A stretch of DNA of 64,000 nucleotides from Pseudonocardia sediminis (GTDB lineage Bacteria > Actinomycetota > Actinomycetes > Mycobacteriales > Pseudonocardiaceae): assembly GCF_004217185.1 (NCBI RefSeq), contig NZ_SHKL01000001.1:2192001-2256000 (forward strand), in the 5' to 3' direction. The first letter of the stretch is position 1; each line of letters begins with the position of its first letter. Of this stretch, positions 27,729 to 40,869 are shown piece after piece. The notes under the pieces are model-generated. The model was not told the origin of the DNA and searched no databases. It worked only from the letters and a program-made list of their open reading frames with translations. The position numbers were made by a program, and so were the translations under genes.

Positions 27729-28505
27729 TCACCCCACGGGCACCAGGACGAGGATCGACGCGTCCGGCCCGCCCGTCGGGCGCAGCAGGTGCGCCCGGAC
27801 GGGGCGGCCCTGCAGCGTCAGCGCCGGGGCGTCGAACGCACCGACGCCCCGGCAGTCCCAGACCGGGCCCAGCTCGGGCGCGTCCTCGCGGAGCATGTCG
27901 CGCACCTCGGCGATCCGCCGGTCCCCGGCGTGCAGGTCCGACGCCATCCGGAGCTGCCGCGCCACGGACATGACCAGCCGTGTCGGGTCCCCGACCGCGG
28001 GGCCCGGTTCGACGGCGAGCTGCCGGACCACGTTGCGGTGGCTCGGTGCGCGCTCGCCGGGGTGCCCCCAGATCCGGGCCCACGCGTCGTTGGCGTCGAC
28101 CATGTCGAGACGGTGGTCGAGCAGCACCGCGGGGCTCGAGGGCCAGCTGTCGAGCAACGGACGCAGCGACGCGGGCGCGTCCGGGTCCGGCTCGTCGAAC
28201 CGGGGCCGTGAGAGCGCCCGCAGGTGCCCGCGGCCGACGTCGTCGAGGCCGAGTACCCGCCCCACCGAGTCCAGGACGTGGTCGGACGCGCTCACCCGGC
28301 CCTGCTCGAGCCACGTGTACCAGGACAGGCCGACGCCGGACAGCGCCGCGACCTCCTCGCGCCGCAGGCCCGGCGTGCGCCGCCGCGACGTCGACGGCAG
28401 GCCGACCGACTCGGGCCCGAGGAGGCGACGGTAGGAGCGCAGGCACGCCCCGAGCTCGCGCCGCCGGGCCGCCCCGAGCGAGCCTGTCACCTCTGACACC
28501 ACCAT
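27729..28505 (-). CDS. MmyB-like helix-turn-helix regulator
   Basis: This 258-residue protein has an N-terminal XRE-type helix-turn-helix. The signature [36 protein letters not shown] near residues 40-52 is followed by Gly-Leu-Ser-Trp-Tyr-Thr-Trp-Leu-Glu-Gln-Gly. The C-terminal half is the MmyB-type ligand domain with Trp-Ala near 145 and Asn-Val-Val-Arg near 160. Family members sit next to and control oxidoreductase genes, as here with the divergent LLM gene. The ATG at 28505 is chosen over upstream in-frame starts because AGGAG precedes it at the right distance. Ligand unknown. Confidence 0.88.
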   Translation of the reverse strand: MVVSEVTGSLGAARRRELGACLRSYRRLLGPESVGLPSTSRRRTPGLRREEVAALSGVGLSWYTWLEQGRVSASDHVLDSVGRVLGLDDVGRGHLRALSRPRFDEPDPDAPASLRPLLDSWPSSPAVLLDHRLDMVDANDAWARIWGHPGERAPSHRNVVRQLAVEPGPAVGDPTRLVMSVARQLRMASDLHAGDRRIAEVRDMLREDAPELGPVWDCRGVGAFDAPALTLQGRPVRAHLLRPTGGPDASILVLVPVG

Positions 28506-28539
28506 GAACACGCTCCTGGTCCGGTGCGGGGCGATCCCG

Positions 28540-28545
28540 CAGTCT
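28540..28545 (+). promoter_or_regulatory. Probable -10 element of LLM oxidoreductase
   Basis: CAGTCT lies six bases before the ATG at 28552. Together with the divergent regulator start at 28505 it leaves a control region of only 46 bases. Confidence 0.4.
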
Positions 28546-28551
28546 GGCTCC

Positions 28552-29505
28552 ATGATCGGTATCGGAGTCAACATCGCCGCGGGGCTGCCGGATTCCCCGG
28601 GTCCCGGTTCTCAGGGGCACGGGTACAACGTGGTCGACGAGCTCGTGACGCGGGCGCAGGCCGTCGCCGCGGCGGGCCTGCCGACGGTCTGGATGCCGCA
28701 GAACTACGGCCTCGACACCCTCACCGCCTACGCCACGATCGGCCGCGAGGTGCCCGGCATCGAGCTCGGCGCGTCGGTCGTCGTGGTGCAGCCGCGGCAC
28801 CCGCGGGTGCTCGCCGCGCAGGCCCAGACCGTGCAGGCCGCGACGCACGGGCGTCTCACGCTGGGTCTGGGCGTCAGCCACCCCGGGCTGATCGAGGTCT
28901 ACGACATCCCGTTCTCGAAGCCGGTCGCCGCCCTGCGCGCGCACCTCGACGTCCTGCTGCCGATCCTGGAGGGACGGTCCGTGCCGGGCTCGCACGGGGT
29001 CGGCTCGGACGCGGCGTCGACGACCGTTCCGGGCGCGACGCTCCCGGTACCGACGATCCTCGGCGCGCTCGGGCCGGTGATGCTGCGCCTGGCCGGGGAG
29101 CGGTCCGGGGGCACGATCACGTTCCTGGCCGGCCCGCGGACGATCGGTGACCACGTCGTCCCGGCGCTGACCGCGGCGGCGACCGGCGCCGGTCGCCCCG
29201 CGCCCCGGGTCGTCGTCGGGATCCCGGTCGCGGTCAGCGACGACCCCGGCCGGGTCCGCCGCGACATCGCGGCCGAGTACGCGGCCCTGGCGGCACTGCC
29301 GTCGTACCGCGCCACCCTCGACCGTGACGGCTTCGACGACGCCGGCGGCATGGCCGTGACCGGCGACGAGCAGGCGATCGCCGACGGCCTGGCCCGCTAC
29401 GCGGAGATCGGCGCGACCGACGTCAACGTCAGCCTCGTGGGCACCGCGGCCGAGCGGGAGCGAACCCTGCGACTGCTGGGGGAGCTCACCGCGTCCGGGG
29501 TGTGA
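28552..29505 (+). CDS. LLM-class F420-dependent oxidoreductase
   Basis: This 317-residue protein has the luciferase-like TIM barrel. An N-terminal Ile-Gly-Ile-Gly-Val strand, Gln-Pro-Arg-His-Pro near 82 and Gly-Arg-Leu-Thr-Leu-Gly-Leu-Gly-Val-Ser near 102-112 are typical of actinobacterial F420-linked members. The substrate is unknown. The ATG at 28552 fits the barrel start; the frame is open upstream to 28504 but that would overlap the divergent regulator's start. The regulator at 27729-28505 is the obvious candidate to control it. Confidence 0.85.
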   Translation: MIGIGVNIAAGLPDSPGPGSQGHGYNVVDELVTRAQAVAAAGLPTVWMPQNYGLDTLTAYATIGREVPGIELGASVVVVQPRHPRVLAAQAQTVQAATHGRLTLGLGVSHPGLIEVYDIPFSKPVAALRAHLDVLLPILEGRSVPGSHGVGSDAASTTVPGATLPVPTILGALGPVMLRLAGERSGGTITFLAGPRTIGDHVVPALTAAATGAGRPAPRVVVGIPVAVSDDPGRVRRDIAAEYAALAALPSYRATLDRDGFDDAGGMAVTGDEQAIADGLARYAEIGATDVNVSLVGTAAERERTLRLLGELTASGV

Positions 29506-29603
29506 CCGTGCCCCGCGCGTGAGGTGCGCCGCGATGACGGGTGGGCCGGCACCGGAGCGGGTAGTGCCGCGGGGTCCGTATCCAGCCAGCCCCGGGAGTC
29601 CCC

Positions 29604-29996
29604 GTGCCCCTCATCCGCATCGACGCCGTCGCCGGTCGTCGCACCCCCGAGCAGCTCACGACGCTGCTCGACACCGTGCACGCCGAGATGGTGTCGGCGT
29701 TCGGTACGCCGCAGCGCGACCGCTACCAGGTGGTGCACGAGCACCCGCGTGAGCACCTCGTCGTGCAGGACACCGGTCTCGGGTTCGAGCGGACCGACGA
29801 CGTGCTCGTCGTGCAGGTGACGTCGCGCCCCCGCGGCCGGGAGGCGAAGGAGACGTTCTACAGCGGGCTCGCCGCGTCCCTGCAGCGCGAGTGCGGCCTG
29901 CGGCCCGAGGACCTGCTGGTCACGATCACCGAGAACACCGACGAGGACTGGTCGTTCGGCCACGGCCGCGCCCAGTTCCTGACCGGCGAGCTCTGA
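29604..29996 (+). CDS. Tautomerase-family protein
   Basis: This 130-residue protein begins Met-Pro-Leu-Ile-Arg-Ile, so after methionine removal it has the N-terminal proline that acts as base in 4-oxalocrotonate tautomerase-type enzymes. The size and a second beta-alpha-beta unit fit the larger single-chain tautomerase group. The Glu-Asn-Thr-Asp-Glu-Asp-Trp-Ser-Phe-Gly motif near 110-120 is common in that group. The reaction is not known. It lies 98 bases after the LLM oxidoreductase in the same direction and may act with it. The GTG start follows GGGAG about six bases upstream. Confidence 0.85.
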   Translation: MPLIRIDAVAGRRTPEQLTTLLDTVHAEMVSAFGTPQRDRYQVVHEHPREHLVVQDTGLGFERTDDVLVVQVTSRPRGREAKETFYSGLAASLQRECGLRPEDLLVTITENTDEDWSFGHGRAQFLTGEL

Positions 29997-30008
29997 GCCC
30001 GGTACCCC

Positions 30009-35377
<5,369 letters not shown>

Positions 35378-35390
35378 AACGGACCCGCGC

Positions 35391-36350
35391 TCAGACCGTG
35401 ACGTGGATCCGGACGTGGGTGCCCGCCTCGTCCAGCCAGACCCGCAGGTAGTCGCTGGCCTGGCGGGCGACCCACAGGCCCCAGCCGCGGTCCTGGCCGG
35501 GGCCCGGCGCGACGAGCCCGAGCAGCGGGTCGTCGAGCTCGCCCCGGTCGTGCACCTCGGCCACGCAGCCCTCCGGCTCGGCCCAGAGCGTGAGCCGCGC
35601 CGGCCCGCGCCCGTGCTCGACGGCGTTCGTGGCGACCTCGTTGATCGCCAGGATCGCGTCGTCGAGCCGGTCGTCGGGGCAGTCCCGCTCGCGCAGCACG
35701 GTCTCGACCAGGGTCCGGATGCGCGGCAGCTCGTCGACCCCGAGCTCCATCTCGTGGTGCGGTGCGCCGAGCAGCTCGGGCGCCGGGGCCGGGATGGCGC
35801 TGAGCACCTCCCGCACCGGGCGGTGCTCGGGGTTGGGCTCCAACCGGCCGTCCACGCACACCAGCGGGTGCAGCCAGTACGCGCCGTCCAGGACGACCTG
35901 GTGCAGCGGCATCCGCGGGTAGAAGCAGACCAGCCGGATCGGCAGGTGCGCCATCGACACGTGCACCGCGGCGTCGAGGTCGGTCCAGAAGCGCCCGTCC
36001 GGGCCGTCGTAGTCGGGGTCGTGCTGGCCGATCACGGTCACCGGGCCGTCCGCGGAGAGCACCTCGAGCCGCCGCGACCACCGCACGGCGAGCGACTGGC
36101 CGCACAGTCCCGCGGGACCCTCCGGCCGGTCGAGACAGATGGCGATGTCCTCGGCCGCGTCCAGCCGCTCCCGCACCGTGGCGGTGGTCGCCGGGGCGAG
36201 GGCGAGCACCACGGCGTCGCCCCGCATGCGGCTCTCGCGCACCAGCGCCAGGATCTGTCCGACCAGGTCGTCCGGCGAGTCGTGGAAACCGACGGCGTGC
36301 TGCAGGAGATCGCCGGCCGGCGGGGTGCCCGTGGCGTCCGGGGCGCTCAT
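35391..36350 (-). CDS. MEDS sensor plus HATPase (anti-sigma kinase-like)
   Basis: This 319-residue protein has an N-terminal MEDS (DcmR-type sensory) domain, about residues 15-180, with Tyr-Pro-Arg-Met-Pro near 165. A C-terminal GHKL ATPase domain covers about 200-318. The N box is Asn-Glu-Val-Ala-Thr-Asn-Ala-Val-Glu-His near 247, and a Trp-Gly-Leu segment follows near 290. Such single-domain ATPases act as anti-sigma factor kinases in partner-switching systems. It overlaps the MEDS-STAS gene before it by ATGA, so the two are made together. No sigma factor is nearby, so the target is unknown. Confidence 0.82.
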   Translation of the reverse strand: MSAPDATGTPPAGDLLQHAVGFHDSPDDLVGQILALVRESRMRGDAVVLALAPATTATVRERLDAAEDIAICLDRPEGPAGLCGQSLAVRWSRRLEVLSADGPVTVIGQHDPDYDGPDGRFWTDLDAAVHVSMAHLPIRLVCFYPRMPLHQVVLDGAYWLHPLVCVDGRLEPNPEHRPVREVLSAIPAPAPELLGAPHHEMELGVDELPRIRTLVETVLRERDCPDDRLDDAILAINEVATNAVEHGRGPARLTLWAEPEGCVAEVHDRGELDDPLLGLVAPGPGQDRGWGLWVARQASDYLRVWLDEAGTHVRIHVTV

Positions 36351-37243
36351 CGGTGCGAACCCGCGTCGGTCTGCGTCCGCGGCTCGACGACCAGCTGCGC
36401 GATCGACTCGGCGCCGCACCGTCTCAGTGCCCGCATCACCCTCGCGCGGGGCCCGCGCAGGACGACCCGCTGCTCGGCGGGGAACTGCTGGGCGCCGCGG
36501 AGCAGCTCGACGGCCCCCGCGACGTCGAGGAACCGCAGCGACGCCAGGTCCAGCGTCACGTCGACCGGGACGTCGACCTCGCGCAGCGTCTGCTCGAGCG
36601 CGCCGTCGATCATCCGGCGCAGGACGCTGCGGTTGCTGTGGTCGATCTCGCCGGCCAGGCGCAGGGTCGAGGCGACCGGCCGGGTGACGCGCAGCAGCCC
36701 GTCGTCGTAGGAGGGCGGGGCCGCGTACTCCGTGCCGTGCACCGAGCGCATCGCGGCGACGGCCTCGTCGTCGAACTGCTGACGGTCGTAGAGGCACAGC
36801 AGCCGCGCGGTCGGGTTCCTGCTCAGGACGTTGTCGATCCCCGTCTCGTAGGCGACGAGCTCGTCGAGACCCATGCCCATCCGGCCGCGCGCGGCCTCGC
36901 CGATGAGCCGCATCCCCGGCCATCCCTGCGCGGTGGTCTCGCCGATGACCTGTTCGGTCACCGTCTCGACCTGGTCCATCGGCACGGACACCATCGCGCG
37001 GGTCTGCTCGGTGGGCACGATCTGGAACTGCCCGTCCGCGATCGCCGACTCGACCGGGACGCGGTCGTCGTCGAGACGTTCGAGGAGCCGGTCGGCCGTG
37101 CAGTCCTCGAAGTAGACCACCCGCTCGCCCGCGACCAGACCGCCCGCGATCCACGCGGCGGTGGCCTCCCAGGCGTGCTCGTCGCTGTCCGGCATGAGAC
37201 AGGTGTGCCCGACCAGATCGAGGTCGGAGATCGTGCGTGGCAT
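36347..37243 (-). CDS. MEDS sensor plus STAS domain (anti-anti-sigma-like)
   Basis: This 298-residue protein has an N-terminal MEDS sensory domain (about 8-180) and a C-terminal STAS domain (about 190-285). The usual STAS phosphorylation site, Asp-Ser-Ser-Gly, is replaced by Asp-Val-Ala-Gly in the strand-helix segment near 248-258, so the classic serine is missing. A STAS partner and an ATPase with the same sensor type in one operon suggests a partner switch with two sensory inputs. A GGAGGGGC ribosome site precedes the ATG, and GGTATA near 37319-37324 on the minus strand may be its -10. It is divergent from hisH. Confidence 0.82.
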   Translation of the reverse strand: MPRTISDLDLVGHTCLMPDSDEHAWEATAAWIAGGLVAGERVVYFEDCTADRLLERLDDDRVPVESAIADGQFQIVPTEQTRAMVSVPMDQVETVTEQVIGETTAQGWPGMRLIGEAARGRMGMGLDELVAYETGIDNVLSRNPTARLLCLYDRQQFDDEAVAAMRSVHGTEYAAPPSYDDGLLRVTRPVASTLRLAGEIDHSNRSVLRRMIDGALEQTLREVDVPVDVTLDLASLRFLDVAGAVELLRGAQQFPAEQRVVLRGPRARVMRALRRCGAESIAQLVVEPRTQTDAGSHR

Positions 37244-37438
37244 CGTTCGCCCCTCCGGTGCCGCGGCGTGTCACACCCCGTGCCCACCGGCGCGAAGCGC
37301 TGTAAAGGTATACCGACGGTGTTCGTCCCGCTCCATGGCGTGGTTCGACCGTTCATCGCACGGGTGATGTGCCGCAGGGAGTGTGACGCTCCGGGCGAGG
37401 CGCCGGGGCGAGGTCCGGTCCCGGTCCGGGGCGGCCCG

Positions 37439-37444
37439 TACTCT
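37439..37444 (+). promoter_or_regulatory. Probable -10 element of hisH
   Basis: TACTCT lies seven bases before the GTG of hisH. It gives hisH its own promoter, as expected after its separation from hisDCB. Confidence 0.45.
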
Positions 37445-37451
37445 GGTCCCG

Positions 37452-38087
37452 GTGACACGGATCGTCGTACTGGACTACGGATCGGGAAACCTCCGCTCCG
37501 CGGAGCGGGCGCTGGAGCGGGTGGGCGCGGACGTCACCGTCACCTCCGACTTCGACACCGCACTGAACGCCGACGGGCTCGTCGTTCCCGGCGTGGGCGC
37601 GTTCGCCGCCTGCATGAAGGGGCTCAACGAGGTCCGCGGGCCGCGCATCATCGGGCGCCGTCTCGCCGGGGGACGCCCGGTGCTCGGCATCTGCGTGGGG
37701 ATGCAGGTGCTCTTCGACCGGGGCGTCGAGTTCGACGAGGACACCCGGGGCTGCGGCGAGTGGCCGGGCACCGTCGAGCGGATCAAGGCCGACGTGCTCC
37801 CGCACATGGGCTGGAACACCGTCACGACGCCCCCCGGGAGCACGCTGTTCGCGGGTCTGGACGCCGACACCCGCTTCTACTTCGTGCACTCCTTCGGCGT
37901 GCGGCGCTGGGAGCTCGAGGACTCGCACGCGATCCGCCCACCGCTGGTCACCTGGACCCACCACGGCGAGGACGTCGTCGCCGCGGTGGAGAACGGTGCG
38001 CTGGCCGCGACCCAGTTCCATCCGGAGAAGTCCGGCGACGCCGGTGCGGCGGTGCTGCAGAACTGGTTGCGCGACGTCGTCGCGTAG
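37452..38087 (+). CDS. hisH: Imidazole glycerol phosphate synthase, glutaminase subunit
   Basis: HisH releases ammonia from glutamine and channels it to HisF. The 211-residue class I amidotransferase has its catalytic triad intact: C81 in Gly-Ile-Cys-Val-Gly-Met-Gln, and H190 and E192 in Gln-Phe-His-Pro-Glu-Lys-Ser. The oxyanion-strand motif is present as Pro-Gly-Val-Gly-Ala-Phe near 46. The GTG start is at the beginning of the conserved first strand. Its partner hisF lies 3.5 kb away beyond hisA, so it is transcribed alone here. Confidence 0.96.
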   Translation: MTRIVVLDYGSGNLRSAERALERVGADVTVTSDFDTALNADGLVVPGVGAFAACMKGLNEVRGPRIIGRRLAGGRPVLGICVGMQVLFDRGVEFDEDTRGCGEWPGTVERIKADVLPHMGWNTVTTPPGSTLFAGLDADTRFYFVHSFGVRRWELEDSHAIRPPLVTWTHHGEDVVAAVENGALAATQFHPEKSGDAGAAVLQNWLRDVVA

Positions 38088-38107
38088 AGCTGGTAGTTGC
38101 CGTGGGC

Positions 38108-38113
38108 TAACGT
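38108..38113 (+). promoter_or_regulatory. Probable -10 element of MFS gene
   Basis: TAACGT lies seven bases before the GTG at 38121 and 20 bases after hisH ends. This suggests a separate leaderless transcript. Confidence 0.4.
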
Positions 38114-38120
38114 CTTCGGC

Positions 38121-39350
38121 GTGACGGGGCACGGACTCTGGCGGGTGCTGGTGGTCCTGTGCATCACCGAGATCACCAGCTGGGGCGTCCTGTACTACGC
38201 GTTCCCGGTGCTCGCGCCGTCGATCGCGGCCGACACCGGCTGGCCGGTCAGCACCGTCACCGCGGCGTTCTCGGGCGGTCTGATCGTGTCCGCGGTGGCC
38301 GGTATCGGCGTCGGGCGGGTACTGGACCGCCACGGGCCGCGCTGGGTGATGACGGCCGGGTCGGTGCTCGCCGTCCCCGCCGTCGTGCTGGTCGCGACGG
38401 CGCGCACGCTGCCGGTGTTCGTCGCCGGGTGGCTGCTGGCCGGGCTGGCGCAGTCGGCGACGCTCTACCCGCCTGCGTTCGCCGCCCTGACCCGCTGGTG
38501 GGGCACCGACCGGGTCCGGGCACTGACCGTGCTGACGATGGTCGCCGGCCTGGCCAGCACCGTGTTCGCACCCACCGCCGCGGCCCTGCTCGGGGTGACG
38601 GACTGGCGCGGGACCTACCTGGTGCTGGCCGTGGTGCTGGCGGTGGTGACGATCCCGCTGCACCTGGTCGGCCTGCGCGGGGCGTGGCCGGAGCCCGAGC
38701 CCGCGCCGCCGGCCGACGACGGCACGGCCGACGACCGCACGGCCGCCCAGGTGGCGCGCAGCCGGGCGTTCGTGCTGGTCGTGGCCATGGTCAGCCTGGG
38801 CGCGTTCGTCTCGTTCGCGGTGCCGGTGAACCAGGTCCCGCTGCTGATCGAGCGCGGGCTGTCGACGGACGCCGCGGCGTGGGCGCTGGGGCTCAGCGGC
38901 ATCGGGCAGGTGCTGGGACGGCTCGGCTACGCCCGTCTGGCCTCCCGCACCGGACCGCGCGGGCGCGCCGGGATCGTCCTCGGCCTGCTGGCGGCGACGA
39001 CCGGACTGCTCGGGGTGCTGCCCGGGCCCGCGTTCCTGCTCGTCGTCGTCGCGATGGCGACCGGCGCCGCGCGCGGGGTGATGACGCTGCTGCAGGCCAC
39101 CGTGCTGTCCGACCGCTGGCCCACCGGGTTCTACGGCCGCCTCGGCGGGGTGCTCTCGGCGCCGGTGATGATCGCGATCGCGGTCGGGCCGTGGGCCGGC
39201 AGCGCCCTGGCCGGGCTGCTCGGCGGGTACCCGCCGGTGTTCGCGGTGCTGGCCGGGATCGCGGTCGTCGCCGCCGTGCTGAGCGCCGGCACGGCGCCGC
39301 GGCCGGTCGTTCCCGGCGGGATCAGCGCAGCGCGAACTCCGCGGTCTTGA
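38121..39350 (+). CDS. MFS transporter
   Basis: This 409-residue protein has about twelve hydrophobic segments and the loop 2-3 motif Gly-Val-Gly-Arg-Val-Leu-Asp-Arg-His-Gly-Pro-Arg near residues 57-68, typical of the major facilitator superfamily. A hydrophilic loop near 195-215 separates the two halves. The substrate is unknown. The GTG at 38121 is preferred over an in-frame ATG 24 bases upstream because of the -10-like TAACGT. Its 3' end overlaps the convergent SDR gene by 29 bases. Confidence 0.85.
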   Translation: MTGHGLWRVLVVLCITEITSWGVLYYAFPVLAPSIAADTGWPVSTVTAAFSGGLIVSAVAGIGVGRVLDRHGPRWVMTAGSVLAVPAVVLVATARTLPVFVAGWLLAGLAQSATLYPPAFAALTRWWGTDRVRALTVLTMVAGLASTVFAPTAAALLGVTDWRGTYLVLAVVLAVVTIPLHLVGLRGAWPEPEPAPPADDGTADDRTAAQVARSRAFVLVVAMVSLGAFVSFAVPVNQVPLLIERGLSTDAAAWALGLSGIGQVLGRLGYARLASRTGPRGRAGIVLGLLAATTGLLGVLPGPAFLLVVVAMATGAARGVMTLLQATVLSDRWPTGFYGRLGGVLSAPVMIAIAVGPWAGSALAGLLGGYPPVFAVLAGIAVVAAVLSAGTAPRPVVPGGISAARTPRS

Positions 39351-40011
39351 GGTCGAAGGACAGGGAGCGCTTGTTCTCCGTGATCCCCTGCAGCACGAGC
39401 GGCACCAGGTCGTCGACGGTCGCGGCGGCCTTCATCTCCAGGGCCTTCCCGGCGACCGGACGGTCGGCGAGGCCGGTGTCGATGTGCGGCGGGCGGATGT
39501 CGAACACCGTCACGCCCTTCTTGCGCTGCTCGCCGCGCACCGCCGTCAGCCACGCCGAGAGGCCCGCCTTGCTGGCCGAGTAGGTGGCCATCCCCGGCGT
39601 CGGCACGTCGGCCAGGATCGCCGAGATCACCGCGATCGTGCCCTCGCCCTCCAGGCGGGGCAGGGCGGCGCGGGCGAACGCCATCGGGGCCATCGTGTTG
39701 ATCGTGAAGAGCTGCTCGGTGATGACGTCGTTCTCCGACTCCTCGCCGAACCCGGCCACCCCGACGGCGACGACGAGCAGGTCGAGCCCGCCGAGCGCGT
39801 CCGCGGCCTCGCCCACGAGGTTCGCGCAGCGCTCCAGGTCAAGGGCGTCGAAGGTGAACGTCGGGGTGTCGGTCCCGGCGAGGTCGCCGAAGTCGCCGGA
39901 GCGCCCGGCCAGCGCCAGCTTCGCCCCCTCGGACTGCAGGGCCGTCGCGATCGCGCTGCCGAGCACCCCCGTCGCGCCGACGACCAGTGTGCGGGCTCCG
40001 GAGATGTCCAT
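39322..40011 (-). CDS. Short-chain dehydrogenase/reductase
   Basis: This 229-residue SDR has the cofactor motif near residues 11-18 (Gly-Ala-Thr-Gly-Val-Leu-Gly), a Asn-Thr-Met-Ala segment near 107, a serine before the catalytic pair, and Tyr-Ser-Ala-Ser-Lys near 148, the Tyr-x3-Lys of the family. It may also have the Pro-Pro-His-Ile-Asp-Thr-Gly tail motif of actinobacterial members. The substrate is unknown. TAGCGT on the minus strand seven bases upstream supports the ATG at 40011; the frame is open further upstream. It ends within the 3' end of the convergent MFS gene. Confidence 0.85.
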   Translation of the reverse strand: MDISGARTLVVGATGVLGSAIATALQSEGAKLALAGRSGDFGDLAGTDTPTFTFDALDLERCANLVGEAADALGGLDLLVVAVGVAGFGEESENDVITEQLFTINTMAPMAFARAALPRLEGEGTIAVISAILADVPTPGMATYSASKAGLSAWLTAVRGEQRKKGVTVFDIRPPHIDTGLADRPVAGKALEMKAAATVDDLVPLVLQGITENKRSLSFDLKTAEFALR

Positions 40012-40018
40012 GTGTCCG

Positions 40019-40024
40019 ACGCTA
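40019..40024 (-). promoter_or_regulatory. Probable -10 element of SDR gene
   Basis: On the minus strand this is TAGCGT, seven bases before the ATG at 40011. It overlaps the last codons of the Nei-like gene. Confidence 0.4.
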
Positions 40025-40837
40025 GGTCGCACGCTCCGGTCCCGCGCGGTGAGCACCGGCCGGCTGGCACCGGGGGCACCACCAGGTCTCGCGGCCGTGC
40101 GGGGTCCGCTCGGGAGGGGCGAAGGCGACGGAGGTGGTGCAGCGCAGGCAGGGCCGTCCCTTGCGGCCGTAGACCCAATGCGGCGGGCGGGCCCGCCCGG
40201 TCGTGTTCTGCCCCGGGTTCGAGGTCACGGCGTTGCGCAGCAGGGTCCGGGCGCGGTCGAGCAGCGGGAGCGGGTCGACCTCCCCGACCGGACGCCACGG
40301 GTTCACGTGGCCCAGGAACAGCAGCTCCTGGGCCCACATGTTGCCCAGCCCGGCCACGCAGCGCTGGTCGAGCAGGGCGGGCAGCACCGCCCGCTCCGCC
40401 GACGCCTGCAGCCGCGCCGCGGCCGCGGAGGCGTCGAAGGTCTCCCCGAGCAGGTCCGGGCCGAGGTGCCCGACGACGCGGTGCTCGTCGCGGGTGGCCA
40501 GCACGGCCAGAACCGGGAGACCGATGCCGGCCAGCGTGCGGCCGTCGCCGAGGTGCAGGGCGATCCGCAGGTCCGCGGCGACCGTACGGGGCAGGCGCTT
40601 CCCGGCCCCGAGCACCGACCAGCGCCCGGACATCCGCAGGTGCGAGTGCACCGTCACGCCGGCGTCGGTGCGCATCAGCAGATGCTTGCCCCGGGGGTGC
40701 CAGCCGGTGATCGTCTGCCCGGCGAGGTCGACGAGGGCGAACCGGGGATGCCGCACGTCACTGCGCACGATCGGTGCCCCGGCGCTCCGCTCGTGCAGAC
40801 GCGCGGCGAGCCGGGCGATGCTGTCGCCCTCGGCCAT
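40022..40837 (-). CDS. Fpg/Nei-family DNA glycosylase homologue lacking the proline nucleophile
   Basis: Fpg/Nei enzymes remove oxidised bases and cut the strand with the N-terminal proline (residue 2) as nucleophile. This 271-residue protein keeps the fold landmarks: Glu3-Gly-Asp at the start, His-Leu-Arg-Met-Ser-Gly near 66-71, the Gly-Asn-Met-Trp-Ala-Gln-Glu helix near 164, and a Cys-x2-Cys...Cys-x2-Cys zinc finger near 230-257. Residue 2 is alanine (codon GCC) instead of proline, so the normal lyase chemistry should fail. It may be a binding-only or altered enzyme. It is divergent from hisA with 32 bases between them. Confidence 0.85.
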   Translation of the reverse strand: MAEGDSIARLAARLHERSAGAPIVRSDVRHPRFALVDLAGQTITGWHPRGKHLLMRTDAGVTVHSHLRMSGRWSVLGAGKRLPRTVAADLRIALHLGDGRTLAGIGLPVLAVLATRDEHRVVGHLGPDLLGETFDASAAAARLQASAERAVLPALLDQRCVAGLGNMWAQELLFLGHVNPWRPVGEVDPLPLLDRARTLLRNAVTSNPGQNTTGRARPPHWVYGRKGRPCLRCTTSVAFAPPERTPHGRETWWCPRCQPAGAHRAGPERAT

Positions 40838-40845
40838 GGACGCCG

Positions 40846-40851
40846 AGGCTA
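40846..40851 (-). promoter_or_regulatory. Probable -10 element of the Nei-like gene
   Basis: On the minus strand this is TAGCCT, eight bases before the ATG at 40837. It lies six bases from the hisA -10 on the other strand. Confidence 0.45.
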
Positions 40852-40857
40852 CGTCGG

Positions 40858-40863
40858 TAGGCT
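40858..40863 (+). promoter_or_regulatory. Probable -10 element of hisA/priA
   Basis: TAGGCT lies six bases before the GTG start of priA. It is back to back with the -10 of the divergent Nei-like gene. Confidence 0.5.
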
Positions 40864-40869
40864 CGTCCG

